Below, in pieces: positions 6,580-12,313 of a DNA stretch of 17,525 bases; positions within the stretch are counted from its first letter, which is position 1; each line of letters opens with the position of its first letter. The notes beneath the pieces are model-generated. The model ran no database searches, was not told where the DNA came from, and saw nothing but the letters and a program-made list of their open reading frames with translations. This DNA comes from Sulfolobaceae archaeon (GTDB lineage: Archaea; Thermoproteota; Thermoprotei_A; Sulfolobales; Sulfolobaceae): the NCBI GenBank assembly GCA_028277025.1, contig JAPYVG010000034.1, positions 1 through 17,525 of the forward strand, written 5' to 3'. A program made the position numbers and the translations under genes.

Positions 6580-6822
6580 TAAAATAGCCGTAAGGACTGC
6601 TGCTATCCCCAAAATTAAAGCGTAAGTCGGGAAAGCCGGTTTTTGTGCCCTTGAAGTAGGAAGGCTCTGAGGATAGTAGTATGTTGGTAGAGGCTGAGAG
6701 AAGTAATAAGTCGGTTGGTAGAGACTCGGAAAAGTGGGCTGAATGTATAACGGATACCCACACCTTGCGCAATAGTTTGCTATATCCTTGTTAATATGCC
6801 CACATCTCGGACATTGTTTCAT
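6562..6822 (-). CDS. Tail-anchored zinc-ribbon protein
   Basis: An 86-residue protein. The N-terminal zinc ribbon is C-P-R-C-G (Cys4, Cys7) and C-A-R-C-G-Y (Cys18, Cys21). A linker rich in Pro, Tyr, Ser and Gln follows (about 24-62), then a single hydrophobic helix at the C-terminus (about 65-83) ending in I-R. This gives a cytoplasmic ribbon tethered by a C-terminal membrane anchor. Its ATG overlaps the stop of the RNA methyltransferase gene (ATGA overlap), so the two are translated as a coupled pair from the upstream promoter. The 3' end overlaps the convergent SpoIIM-like gene by 18 nt. It resembles the zinc-ribbon head of the larger protein at 16405, but lacks the extracytoplasmic domain. 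Partner and function unknown. Confidence 0.8.
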   Translation of the reverse strand: MKQCPRCGHINKDIANYCARCGYPLYIQPTFPSLYQPTYYFSQPLPTYYYPQSLPTSRAQKPAFPTYALILGIAAVLTAILLATIR

Positions 6823-7910
6823 AAGCTAAAGTCGAACTTCGATATAAAAAATCCTTCCGTATGGTGTACGTTAGGATAAAATCTAACTACCCTCATCCAC
6901 ACTCTACTCTTTTTGTAACCGTAGTTACTTTCATCTAATTTTAGCGGAACTAGATATTTTTCGTATCTCTCTGCATGTCTTTCGCCTTCTTCAGGGAATA
7001 AAGAACAAGTGGAGAACACAGTGGGTTTTCTCAACCTTCTAGCCTCCTCTAAGATTATTGCTTGTAATCTTGAGAGCCTTAACATATCGCTCTTATTTAG
7101 CCTCAGAAATACTGAAGGGTCGGAGGCAATGGTTCCGCTGTTAGTACATGGTGCGTCGATCAAGATTTTATCAGCTTTTTTCACCGGTAAATTAGCGCCG
7201 TCAGCAATAATTAACTCAACGTTCTCTACTCCTAGTCTTCTCATTAGTTGTTTTTGTGTGTTGATCCTCTTCTGTGAAATGTCAACGGCAATTACATAGG
7301 ACTTGTTGTTAGTTAGTTGCTGGATAAGCGAAGTCTTCATCCCTGGGGCACTACCTACTTCAAGGATTCTCTCACCGGGCTTAGGGTCTAGTACTATCAC
7401 TGGGTAAACGCTGGCTTTATCTTGTATGACGATTTTCCCTTCTTTAAACTCTTTGAGATCTGAGATCCTCTTGTCCGTTTTGATAATTTTATATAGGAAA
7501 TCAAAGGTATCTTTTTCGACAGTTACGCCTTTTCTTTTGAGTTCTTCTATTGTGCTTTTGATGTCTGTTTTAAGTGTGTTTATTCTAATCCAAGTGTCTT
7601 TAACGAGTAGTTCGTTACTCGACGCTACACCGGTTACAAGTTTCAATCTTAGTTCCGCCCATTCAGGCGGTTTAAAGGCTATGTTTTTATCGTTATTGAG
7701 TAATATTCTCACTATTTCATAGACGTCTCTCCCAGGAAATGTATAGGAACAGTAGTAATATTTTTTAAGAACTTCCAGAAATTTTCTGTATAAACTTGTT
7801 CTCTCTCCCCTTACACCGAGCGATTTATAAGCTATATCAAAAGCCCTTTCGGGAGAAATCTTATTCTTAAGTATAAGGCTTATAGCCTTAGCGTAAAGTT
7901 TTTCTTCCAT
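6819..7910 (-). CDS. RNA cytosine-C5 methyltransferase, RsmB/NOP2/NSUN family
   Basis: Transfers a methyl group from S-adenosylmethionine to C5 of cytosine in tRNA or rRNA. In 363 residues, the helical N-terminus (1-75) resembles a NusB-like or lineage-specific RNA-binding head. The methyltransferase domain has motif I L-E-V-G-S-A-P-G-M-K-T (183-193), an acidic D210 after strand 2, A-D-G-A-N-L-P (236-242), motif IV I-D-A-P-C-T (251-256) with Cys255 for product release, and motif VI S-T-C-S (300-303) with Cys302 as the attacking nucleophile. R-F-Y-P-N-V-H-H-T-E-G-F-F (343-355) is the conserved C-terminal signature. Both cysteines are present, so it should be active. Whether the substrate is tRNA or rRNA cannot be told from sequence. 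It is first gene of a two-gene operon with the zinc-ribbon protein. Confidence 0.9.
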   Translation of the reverse strand: MEEKLYAKAISLILKNKISPERAFDIAYKSLGVRGERTSLYRKFLEVLKKYYYCSYTFPGRDVYEIVRILLNNDKNIAFKPPEWAELRLKLVTGVASSNELLVKDTWIRINTLKTDIKSTIEELKRKGVTVEKDTFDFLYKIIKTDKRISDLKEFKEGKIVIQDKASVYPVIVLDPKPGERILEVGSAPGMKTSLIQQLTNNKSYVIAVDISQKRINTQKQLMRRLGVENVELIIADGANLPVKKADKILIDAPCTNSGTIASDPSVFLRLNKSDMLRLSRLQAIILEEARRLRKPTVFSTCSLFPEEGERHAERYEKYLVPLKLDESNYGYKKSRVWMRVVRFYPNVHHTEGFFISKFDFSL

Positions 7911-8076
7911 TTTATGATGGTTACAATTCTTTCCCGGTCCTCTTATTATTTTTGCCGAGCTTTATTATTGAGCTAACGAGTGTAAGCCTTTTTTCTATTT
8001 TTAATAATTGTAGACGTTTGGCTTTGTGAAGATAAAGTTAAATACCTAATCGATGGTGATTAACTAGGGTGTTATA

Positions 8077-8298
8077 TTGGCGGAAACTGCTCATAAGGTG
8101 CTAGCCGAATCTTTGGGTTCAACAGTTCTTGTGAAATTAAAAGGTGATAAAGTAGTGAGGGGCACATTGAAAAGTTACGATATGCATATGAATTTGGTGT
8201 TAGAAAACTCCGAAGAGGTTATGAGTGATGGAAGTACTAGAAAGGTCGGAACTATAATAATAAGGGGAGATAACGTTATTCTAGTGTCACCCATTTAA
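8077..8298 (+). CDS. Archaeal Lsm/Sm-like protein (SmAP)
   Basis: A 73-residue Sm-fold protein that forms a heptameric (or similar) ring binding U-rich RNA, linked to RNA stability and processing. The Sm1 motif spans about 16-47 with the RNA-binding loop D35-M-H-M-N39. The Sm2 motif [11 protein letters not shown] is at 60-70 (Arg63, Gly64, Asp65 contact RNA). The start is TTG at 8077, with G-G-G-T-G at 8067-8071 as ribosome binding site. A TATA-like GTTAAATACC (8037-8046) would give a leader of about nine bases, so this is one of the few leadered genes here. The ribosomal protein L37e gene that follows one Sulfolobales Lsm paralogue is absent, which suggests the other paralogue (inference). 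Full length and no oddities. Confidence 0.93.
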   Translation: MAETAHKVLAESLGSTVLVKLKGDKVVRGTLKSYDMHMNLVLENSEEVMSDGSTRKVGTIIIRGDNVILVSPI

Positions 8299-8335
8299 GG
8301 GGTCGGACTTTCATTAAGGTTTCATGAGTTTGTAT

Positions 8336-8490
8336 TCAACCTCTCGTCCTCATTCCCCTTATTTCTCTCCCCATGCCGTCTACGGGAGCGGTAGTTAAAC
8401 CACTCCCTTCAAGGACATGGGGAGCCTCATCGAACCCATCCTCCCCCTCACATTGCTCATGGAGTTCACTGTAGGGCTCTCTTCTACATG
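8336..8490 (-). ncRNA. GC-rich structured RNA candidate; possible omega-RNA/TnpB 3'-end relic
   Basis: The minus strand folds into a long element. The outer 9-bp helix is CTCCCCATG (8424-8416) with CATGGGGAG (8375-8367). A symmetric 8x8 internal loop (8415-8408 and 8383-8376) follows, then an inner 9-bp helix GGGAGTGGT (8407-8399) with ACCGCTCCC (8392-8384) and a 6-nt loop. One inner pair is G-U on the minus strand but would be C-A on the plus strand, which favours minus-strand transcription. The same strand has an open frame ending at 8336 whose last 40 residues (G-F-D-E-A-P to M-R-T-R-G) look like the Gly/Pro-rich tail of IS605-family TnpB, where the protein 3' end overlaps the omega RNA. 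No zinc or RuvC motif is left. Identity is uncertain. Confidence 0.45.
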
Positions 8491-8573
8491 ATAGTATGTA
8501 ACTACAAAATTTATAAACTTCACGAGAAGAGTCAGGAATGTTAAATAATATCAAATGACATAAAATTCACGGT

Positions 8574-8903
8574 TTATCTGAAACTGTTGTCAACGACATA
8601 TTTGCTTCCCCATCTTCTAAGTTCCTCATAAATGCTCCTCAATTCCCTACCTTTTTCAGTTAGTTCGTACTTAACCCGAAAGGGTCTATCACTGACTATG
8701 GTTCTCTTTATTAAACCCGATTCTTCTAATTCCTTTAGGGTAGTTGAAAGTGTCTTTGAATTTAGTCCAGTCAGTTTTTCCAGTTCGTTAAATCCCTTAC
8801 CTCCGTCGAATAGGTAATAAATTACTATCATTTTTCTCTCGTTTCCGAAAATTTTAATTGACTCTATTACGGGACATAATTTACTTTTTTCACTTACTTT
8901 CAT
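8574..8903 (-). CDS. HxlR-family winged-helix transcription regulator
   Basis: A 109-residue DNA-binding regulator. L-C-P-V-I-E-S-I-K-I-F-G carries the family's conserved N-terminal cysteine (Cys10), which in several HxlR members senses electrophiles or oxidants. The helix-turn-helix follows as G-F-N-E-L-E-K-L-T-G-L-N-S-K-T-L-S-T-T-L-K-E-L-E (about 37-60), then G-L-I-K-R-T and the wing F-R-V-K-Y-E-L-T-E-K-G-R-E-L. Length is normal. It is divergent from the CDGSH gene 67 bp away. An imperfect dyad (8911-8934) lies over its likely transcription start and may be its operator. Likely role: redox-responsive control of itself and the iron-sulfur protein (inference). Confidence 0.9.
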   Translation of the reverse strand: MKVSEKSKLCPVIESIKIFGNERKMIVIYYLFDGGKGFNELEKLTGLNSKTLSTTLKELEESGLIKRTIVSDRPFRVKYELTEKGRELRSIYEELRRWGSKYVVDNSFR

Positions 8904-8910
8904 TTCGAAA

Positions 8911-8934
8911 GTCAGTTATTTGTATATCACTCAC
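8911..8934. promoter_or_regulatory. Imperfect dyad between hxlR-like and CDGSH genes, candidate operator
   Basis: GTCAGTTAT (8911-8919) and ATCACTCAC (8926-8934) are inverted copies matching at 7 of 9 positions, with a 6-nt spacer. The site lies between the TATA element (8937-8946) and the HxlR start codon, where a bound dimer would block hxlR transcription and could affect the divergent gene. Confidence 0.4.
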
Positions 8935-8936
8935 TG

Positions 8937-8946
8937 TATAAATATT
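8937..8946. promoter_or_regulatory. TATA element of the CDGSH gene, possibly shared with the HxlR gene
   Basis: TATAAATATT is centred about 29 nt before the ATG at 8971. Read on the minus strand (AATATTTATA) it would start an hxlR transcript near 8915 with an 11-nt leader. Confidence 0.5.
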
Positions 8947-8970
8947 TTTCCTTATCTACTATAACTTGCA

Positions 8971-9183
8971 ATGGCTAGGTTAGTAAGGCATGACAAAAAC
9001 TTTCCTTATCAAGTAAAGGCTAGTAATGGAGAGGTCTTTTACATATGTGCGTGCGGTTTGTCTAAGAATAAGCCTTTCTGTGATGGTTCTCACAAAAGGA
9101 CGCAAGACGAGAATCCTAATGAAATATACGTATATGACAACGAGAATAGAGTAAAAATCTCTACCTTTTACCCGCAGACATAA
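8971..9183 (+). CDS. CDGSH-type [2Fe-2S] iron-sulfur protein (mitoNEET-like)
   Basis: A 70-residue protein with a single CDGSH domain. Ligands of the labile [2Fe-2S] cluster are Cys26, Cys28, Cys37 and His41 in Y-I-C-A-C-G-L-S-K-N-K-P-F-C-D-G-S-H, the exact C-x-C-x2-S-x3-P-x-C-D-G-S-H signature. No membrane anchor is present, so it should be soluble, unlike mitoNEET. CDGSH proteins act as electron or cluster carriers, and the archaeal role is not established. It is divergent from an HxlR regulator with a conserved cysteine and a dyad in between, which suggests redox-dependent expression (inference). The ATG lies nearly at the predicted transcription start, so the message is close to leaderless. 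The 3' end faces the Lrs14-like gene with an 11-bp gap. Confidence 0.93.
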   Translation: MARLVRHDKNFPYQVKASNGEVFYICACGLSKNKPFCDGSHKRTQDENPNEIYVYDNENRVKISTFYPQT

Positions 9184-9194
9184 GGTAAAAATGT

Positions 9195-9599
9195 TTAAGC
9201 AGTTTCTAAAATAACTCTCTTTTTCTCAACTAAAGTTTTCTTTAAAGTATCTCTAGTGTTCAGTATGAGTTTATATACATCTTCACTGAGTTTTTTGCTT
9301 ACTAATTCTTTGTTAGCCCTATACATATAAACTGGTCTTCCCTTCTTACCATCAGTTATTATCTTCTCTCTCTCGATTAGTCCTTTACTTAGCAAGGTGT
9401 TAAGTGCCTTGTTAACCGAGGCTTTGCTTACTTTTAGTACTTCCGCTAGTTCGTCTGCCGAATACTTTTGTCCTCTGCTTAACAATATGTGCAATACTTC
9501 TACTTCTCCTATTCCGAGTCCGTACATGAACGAAATTACTTCATGAACGTCTACTTCTCTTCCATCGGGGAATTTTATCTTACTTGCCATTTGTTCCAC
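9195..9599 (-). CDS. Lrs14/TrmB-like winged-helix transcription regulator
   Basis: A 134-residue DNA-binding protein. It opens with F-P-D-G-R-E-V-D-V-H-E-V-I-S-F-M-Y-G-L and continues E-V-E-V-L-H-I-L-L, then a helix-turn-helix Y-S-A-D-E-L-A-E-V-L-K-V-S-K-A-S-V-N-K-A and a wing with K-K-G-R-P-V-Y-M-Y. This order (P-x-G-R near the N-terminus, L-S/V-S-K-A-S-V-N recognition helix, G-R-P-x-Y wing) matches the Lrs14-like regulators abundant in Sulfolobales, some of which control biofilm and archaellum genes. The C-terminal helix (about 100-130) should dimerise as a coiled coil. The start is either GTG 9599 or ATG 9590 (residue 4). A perfect palindrome covers both, so self-repression is likely. TATA-like CTAAAAAAC (9625-9633, reversed) fits GTG 9599 with a short leader. 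Confidence 0.8.
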   Translation of the reverse strand: MEQMASKIKFPDGREVDVHEVISFMYGLGIGEVEVLHILLSRGQKYSADELAEVLKVSKASVNKALNTLLSKGLIEREKIITDGKKGRPVYMYRANKELVSKKLSEDVYKLILNTRDTLKKTLVEKKRVILETA

Positions 9600-9604
9600 A
9601 AATG
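9588..9604. promoter_or_regulatory. Perfect 7-3-7 palindrome over the start codon, candidate autoregulatory operator
   Basis: CATTTGTTCCACAAATG is an exact inverted repeat with 7-bp arms and a 3-bp spacer. It spans both possible start codons of the Lrs14-like gene. A further CATTTGTG half-site lies at 9653-9660, about 50 bp upstream. Confidence 0.55.
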
Positions 9605-9719
9605 ATTATTTTGCATTCAGAAACTAAAAAACACTATATATTTAAAAATATACATTTGTGTACATTTTAACATAGTTTAAGGGAGCGTTACAAGTTTTTC
9701 GTAAATTGATTTATAGGCT

Positions 9720-10025
9720 TTATTCTTTAAACTTTGATAGAACGTCTTGTAGTTTGGTCTCTAGCTCTTCTTTTTCATGAATAACATTTACATATTTTTC
9801 AAGAATTTGTAGGAGTTTATTTCCTTCCTCTGTTACACTGTAATACGAGCTTTTGCCCTCTTGCTCTTCCTTCAAATATCCACTTTTCACAAGTATTTCA
9901 AGATATTTTTTTAGCTCTGCAAAATTCAATGCCGAAGCATACATAATTTTTGTCTTGTTAGTCCTCTCTCTGCACGCGTTTAGGATACTATATATTATCT
10001 CAGCTGTGCTCCTTTTCTTAGTCAT
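9720..10025 (-). CDS. Sso10a-like winged-helix DNA-binding protein
   Basis: A small basic winged-helix protein of 101 residues counted from ATG 10025. It reads M-T-K-K-R-S-T-A-E-I-I-Y-S-I-L-N-A-C, then N-K-T-K-I-M-Y-A-S-A-L-N-F-A-E-L-K-K-Y-L, then S-G-Y-L-K and a Y-S-V-T-E-E-G wing, and ends in a long E/K/L helix (about 68-100) that would dimerise as a coiled coil. This is the pattern of the Sso10a family of crenarchaeal DNA-binding proteins. The frame is open up to 10076, but CTTTATATTATTG (centred about 10054 on the minus strand) puts the transcription start at the ATG at 10025, which also matches the family N-terminus, so I prefer the shorter start. It points away from the gene at 10112. 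Confidence 0.8.
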   Translation of the reverse strand: MTKKRSTAEIIYSILNACRERTNKTKIMYASALNFAELKKYLEILVKSGYLKEEQEGKSSYYSVTEEGNKLLQILEKYVNVIHEKEELETKLQDVLSKFKE

Positions 10026-10111
10026 TAGTTTTGTGATAGAAAGATCAATAATATAAAGTAAACTAACATCTATCAAAATTATATCACTGTATTAATAGTA
10101 ATTAATTACTT

Positions 10112-10477
10112 TTGATTAACTCTAACGCTTTATTAAACATCGTGCATTATATGCTATCAGATCTCAGGCTAATAGATAACAAATTTGTAGAGTTATTACT
10201 AGAAGAGTATTTCCTAGATAATAACTCTGTTGTTAATGACTTCTATATAGTCAAGGTGGCTGAGGATGTAAGAAGAAAGGTTTACAGATTTAAGGTTTGG
10301 TTGTTCAGGTCTCTTGATAATAAAGTTGACGGTTTCGTAGGTTATTTATTCTTTTATAAGACGAAAGTAGTGATTAGATTGCCAGTAGTTAAAGACGTAG
10401 ATATAAGCGAGGAGTTAATAGATAAGGTCGTAAATCTTTACGAAAAGATCTATCTTAGGAAGAGGATTTATGAATAA
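10112..10477 (+). CDS. Hypothetical protein, AT-rich gene
   Basis: Not recognised. The 121-residue frame starts at a TTG (10112), but GTG 10142 and ATG 10151 are equally possible. The product from ATG 10151 would have 108 residues, begin M-L-S-D-L-R-L-I-D-N-K-F and lose nothing that looks like a domain. The protein is rich in V, L, K, D and Y, with strand-like segments (D-F-Y-I-V-K-V-A, Y-R-F-K-V-W-L-F, G-F-V-G-Y-L-F-F-Y-K-T, K-V-V-I-R-L-P-V-V) followed by a C-terminal amphipathic helix: a small alpha/beta fold without cysteines or metal motifs. No strong ribosome binding site. The last 23 bases overlap the convergent gene ending at 10455. It is the first of three unassigned neighbours. Confidence 0.55.
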   Translation: MINSNALLNIVHYMLSDLRLIDNKFVELLLEEYFLDNNSVVNDFYIVKVAEDVRRKVYRFKVWLFRSLDNKVDGFVGYLFFYKTKVVIRLPVVKDVDISEELIDKVVNLYEKIYLRKRIYE

Positions 10478-10985
10478 GGAAGTCTTTAAGCCACTCTATA
10501 GTTTTATCGTCATTATTATTTTCTAAGAAATTTACGAATATGTTAGTGAAATCTTCTTTTGTCCTAGTCCTTTCAGAAATGTCTTTTATTGCTCTTATTG
10601 CAGTTACTTTAGCAATCTTGTACTTTTTCTCTTCTTTTTCTCTCAGTAATATTACTGAATCGTTATAAAGTATAATGCGTAAATATAGCAATTCATTTTC
10701 ATCTATCAAGTCGTATTCGACTCCGTATACTCCCTCAATTAACTTGCTTCCGTCATCAAAGTTTTTCAATATTTTTCTATAATTATCAAAGCTACCTTTT
10801 ATGATAATTATTCCTAAAGGTCTAAGATATATTTTTAAGGTTTTTACTATTTCTTCCTCTTTACAAATAAATTTCTCGTGTTTTATTAAATGTCTTATAT
10901 CATCCTCAAATACAACCTTCCCTTTGATCAAGTTACTATTAAAGAGAATGTCAAGTACTGTTAACGCTTCTTTTTCGCATTCCAT
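10455..10985 (-). CDS. Hypothetical protein, AT-rich gene
   Basis: Not recognised. 176 residues, very rich in I, L, K, E, D and N. The N-terminal part (1-55) is helical. The centre has strand-like pieces (P-L-G-I-I-I-I-K-G, G-V-Y-G-V-E-Y-D-L-I, L-L-Y-L-R-I-I-L-Y-N-D-S-V-I-L-L-R). The C-terminus is charged and helical with an N-N-N-D-D stretch. No membrane segment or catalytic motif is visible. TTTAAAAAG (11007-11016 on the minus strand) is centred about 27 nt from the ATG at 10985, so the gene is likely real and leaderless. It overlaps the convergent gene by 23 nt and lies 97 bp from the next unknown gene on the same strand. Confidence 0.65.
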   Translation of the reverse strand: MECEKEALTVLDILFNSNLIKGKVVFEDDIRHLIKHEKFICKEEEIVKTLKIYLRPLGIIIIKGSFDNYRKILKNFDDGSKLIEGVYGVEYDLIDENELLYLRIILYNDSVILLREKEEKKYKIAKVTAIRAIKDISERTRTKEDFTNIFVNFLENNNDDKTIEWLKDFLIHKSSS

Positions 10986-11006
10986 ATGGCTTATTTTGAA
11001 TATATC

Positions 11007-11016
11007 TTTTTAAACC
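11007..11016 (-). promoter_or_regulatory. TATA element of the gene starting at 10985
   Basis: CTTTTTAAAC on the plus strand reads as GTTTAAAAAG on the minus strand and is centred about 26 nt upstream of the ATG. Confidence 0.5.
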
Positions 11017-11082
11017 CATTTTACCACTTGACACTGTAAATTTCTTGTAGGTTCAAATAATAAGGAAAAGTTCTTTTCAGTA

Positions 11083-11760
11083 TCATTCGTTGAATATTAA
11101 CCATCCTGTATAAAGCTTTATTATTTTCCCGTAAGTTTTTTCAAGACGTTCTAATATATCTTCAACGTCTTTATATCTGCTTTCTACTTTTATTCCCGTT
11201 AGTTCTGTTCCTTCCTTTACAGCCTTGAATTTTATTCCTCTTTCTTTAAATTCTGATAGTAATATCGCAGTTATCCATGTCTGTAAGTGGACGAAGTCGT
11301 TCTTAGGTAGCTCTAATATCTCAGAGTTCCCTTCTAATTTTTTAAGGGTTTTGATATTATACTCGTAAGCATTATATTCATAATCAAAATATTTCTCATA
11401 AGGGAATAGCCCTATTGTGTTTTTTACTTTTTCCCATTCTTCACCTACCTCTTTCATATACTTATCTCTTTTTTCAAGACCAGTACCGAAGAGTAAGAAC
11501 ACAAGAGATATTGAAGACTTAAGCCCTATGATGTTATATTTCTTCTTAATTAAATTAACTACTTCTGAGAGTAACTCCTCTTCAATCCTTATATAATCGC
11601 TTAATCTTAGTAAGTCTCCATTTATGGTTCGTCCATTTTCTATAAGAGATTTTAATTTATTATTCCTATCTTTATCGTCAAGATTTAATACTGCAAATAT
11701 TTCTAGGTCTTGAATGTCTCTCTTTATTGGGCACTTACCAATCTGCATCTGCAATAACAT
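11083..11760 (-). CDS. Hypothetical protein, AT-rich gene
   Basis: Not recognised. 225 residues from ATG 11760, or 221 from ATG 11748 (M-Q-I-G-K-C-P-I-K-R-D). The second start fits a TATA-like TTAAATAC centred near 11780 a little better. Helical throughout, with E/K/L-rich segments (R-I-E-E-E-L-L-S-E-V-V-N-L-I-K-K-K) and one hydrophobic patch (S-S-I-S-L-V-F-L-L-F-G-T-G-L, about 82-95) that is short for a membrane helix. It ends with a ferredoxin-like beta-alpha-beta flavour (G-I-K-V-E-S-R-Y-K-D-V-E-D-I-L-E-R-L-E, G-W-L-I-F-N-E). A single cysteine (Cys10) is present. A decayed gene on the same strand lies immediately upstream, so the two may once have formed an operon. Confidence 0.65.
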   Translation of the reverse strand: MLLQMQIGKCPIKRDIQDLEIFAVLNLDDKDRNNKLKSLIENGRTINGDLLRLSDYIRIEEELLSEVVNLIKKKYNIIGLKSSISLVFLLFGTGLEKRDKYMKEVGEEWEKVKNTIGLFPYEKYFDYEYNAYEYNIKTLKKLEGNSEILELPKNDFVHLQTWITAILLSEFKERGIKFKAVKEGTELTGIKVESRYKDVEDILERLEKTYGKIIKLYTGWLIFNE

Positions 11761-11832
11761 TAACTAAGATACTAGTATTTAATTTTTACCATAATATTCT
11801 ACACTAACAATATTTAACTTATTATAGTAAAA

Positions 11833-12109
11833 TTAATATAGCACGTATAATTTACCTTTAATTTCTGGCGATTTCATTACTATTACAGAAAGTTCTCTCC
11901 TTACACTCTTAATTTGATTCCTTATGTTACAATCAAAATCTTCCGGAACAATTATAATTACGCTCTTTACGTCTTTTGGAACAATGAAGTTTATGAATTT
12001 CCCCCACATCAATTACCAGTGGAATACTCACAGATAGTTCATGAGTGACATTAAATTTCGAAATGAGTTCCCTAATCATGTCATTCTTTATGACTTATAG
12101 TATCTCCAT
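11833..12109 (-). pseudogene. Decayed gene: in-frame stop plus one-base frameshift in a G run
   Basis: On the minus strand a frame opens with ATG at 12109 (M-E-I-L), hits TAA at 12097-12095, then continues V-I-K-N-D-M-I-R-E-L-I-S-K-F-N through S-I-P-L-V-I-D-V-G to a run of five G at 12005-12001. There the frame is lost. Dropping one G joins it to K-F-I-N-F-I-V-P-K-D-V-K-S-V, then I-I-I-V-P-E-D-F-D and E-I-K-G-K-L-Y-V-L-Y, ending at TAA 11835-11833. The conceptual product is about 91 residues. ACTTATATTG (12141-12150, reversed) is a plausible former TATA element. I do not recognise the family. The downstream half alone is still open from ATG 12009 but has no visible promoter. Confidence 0.6.
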
Positions 12110-12218
12110 CTCTGTAGTCTTATTACATAAGCGGTTTACACAATATAAGTATTTTCCATAAATCTTTTATAAAAAACGGTAGCAAAATTTTAATTTGTCT
12201 ATAAGTAAAATTAGTTAG

Positions 12219-12262
12219 ACGCTGGGATACTGAGCGGTGATTACAGGACCACCGGACTGATA
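12219..12262 (+). ncRNA. GC-rich island upstream of photolyase, candidate small RNA or leader element
   Basis: In otherwise very AT-rich DNA this stretch is rich in GC and contains the hairpin CGGTG (12235-12239) / CACCG (12250-12254), loop about 10 nt. It also shows CTGA boxes (12230-12233 and 12257-12260), each followed after three bases by a near-C-box (GTGATTA, ATGATGT), reminiscent of a C/D-box guide RNA, although both C-like boxes deviate at a base needed for the K-turn. TATAAGTAAAA (12201-12210) would start RNA near 12231. Weak but structured. Confidence 0.25.
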
Positions 12263-12282
12263 TATGATGTTTTAGGACAAAC

Positions 12283-12294
12283 TCATTTAAATTG
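12283..12294 (+). promoter_or_regulatory. TATA element and ribosome binding site region of the photolyase gene
   Basis: TCATTTAAATTG, flanked by CTCA and TGAG half-sites, is centred 26 nt before the GTG at 12314. GGAG at 12306-12309 is a possible ribosome binding site used if transcription starts further upstream. Confidence 0.45.
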
Positions 12295-12313
12295 AGAACG
12301 AGATAGGAGTAAC

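Larger units (their letters stand above)
11761..12313. other. 553-bp region without an intact gene
   Basis: It holds the promoter region of the gene at 11760, the decayed minus-strand gene (11833-12109), an AT-rich segment with TATA-like words (12160-12210), a GC-rich island (12219-12262) and the promoter of the photolyase gene. Confidence 0.6.

Noticed and set aside
7009..7722. Two plus-strand frames (96 and 98 codons) opposite the RNA methyltransferase.
   Set aside because: Antisense shadows of a conserved enzyme, with Ser/Leu-rich composition typical of such shadows.
8491..8554. N-terminal part of the 72-codon minus-strand frame ending at 8336, as a protein gene.
   Set aside because: Its composition differs from the GC-rich second half and no promoter fits its start. 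The frame is better explained by the structured RNA or a TnpB-tail relic.
9853..10056. 67-codon plus-strand frame opposite the Sso10a-like gene.
   Set aside because: Antisense shadow; the minus-strand protein has a recognisable fold and promoter.
12230..12300. Firm call of a C/D-box guide RNA.
   Set aside because: Both C-like boxes (GTGATTA and ATGATGT) differ from RUGAUGA at positions needed for the sheared G-A pairs, and no terminal D box follows, so only a low-confidence candidate was kept.
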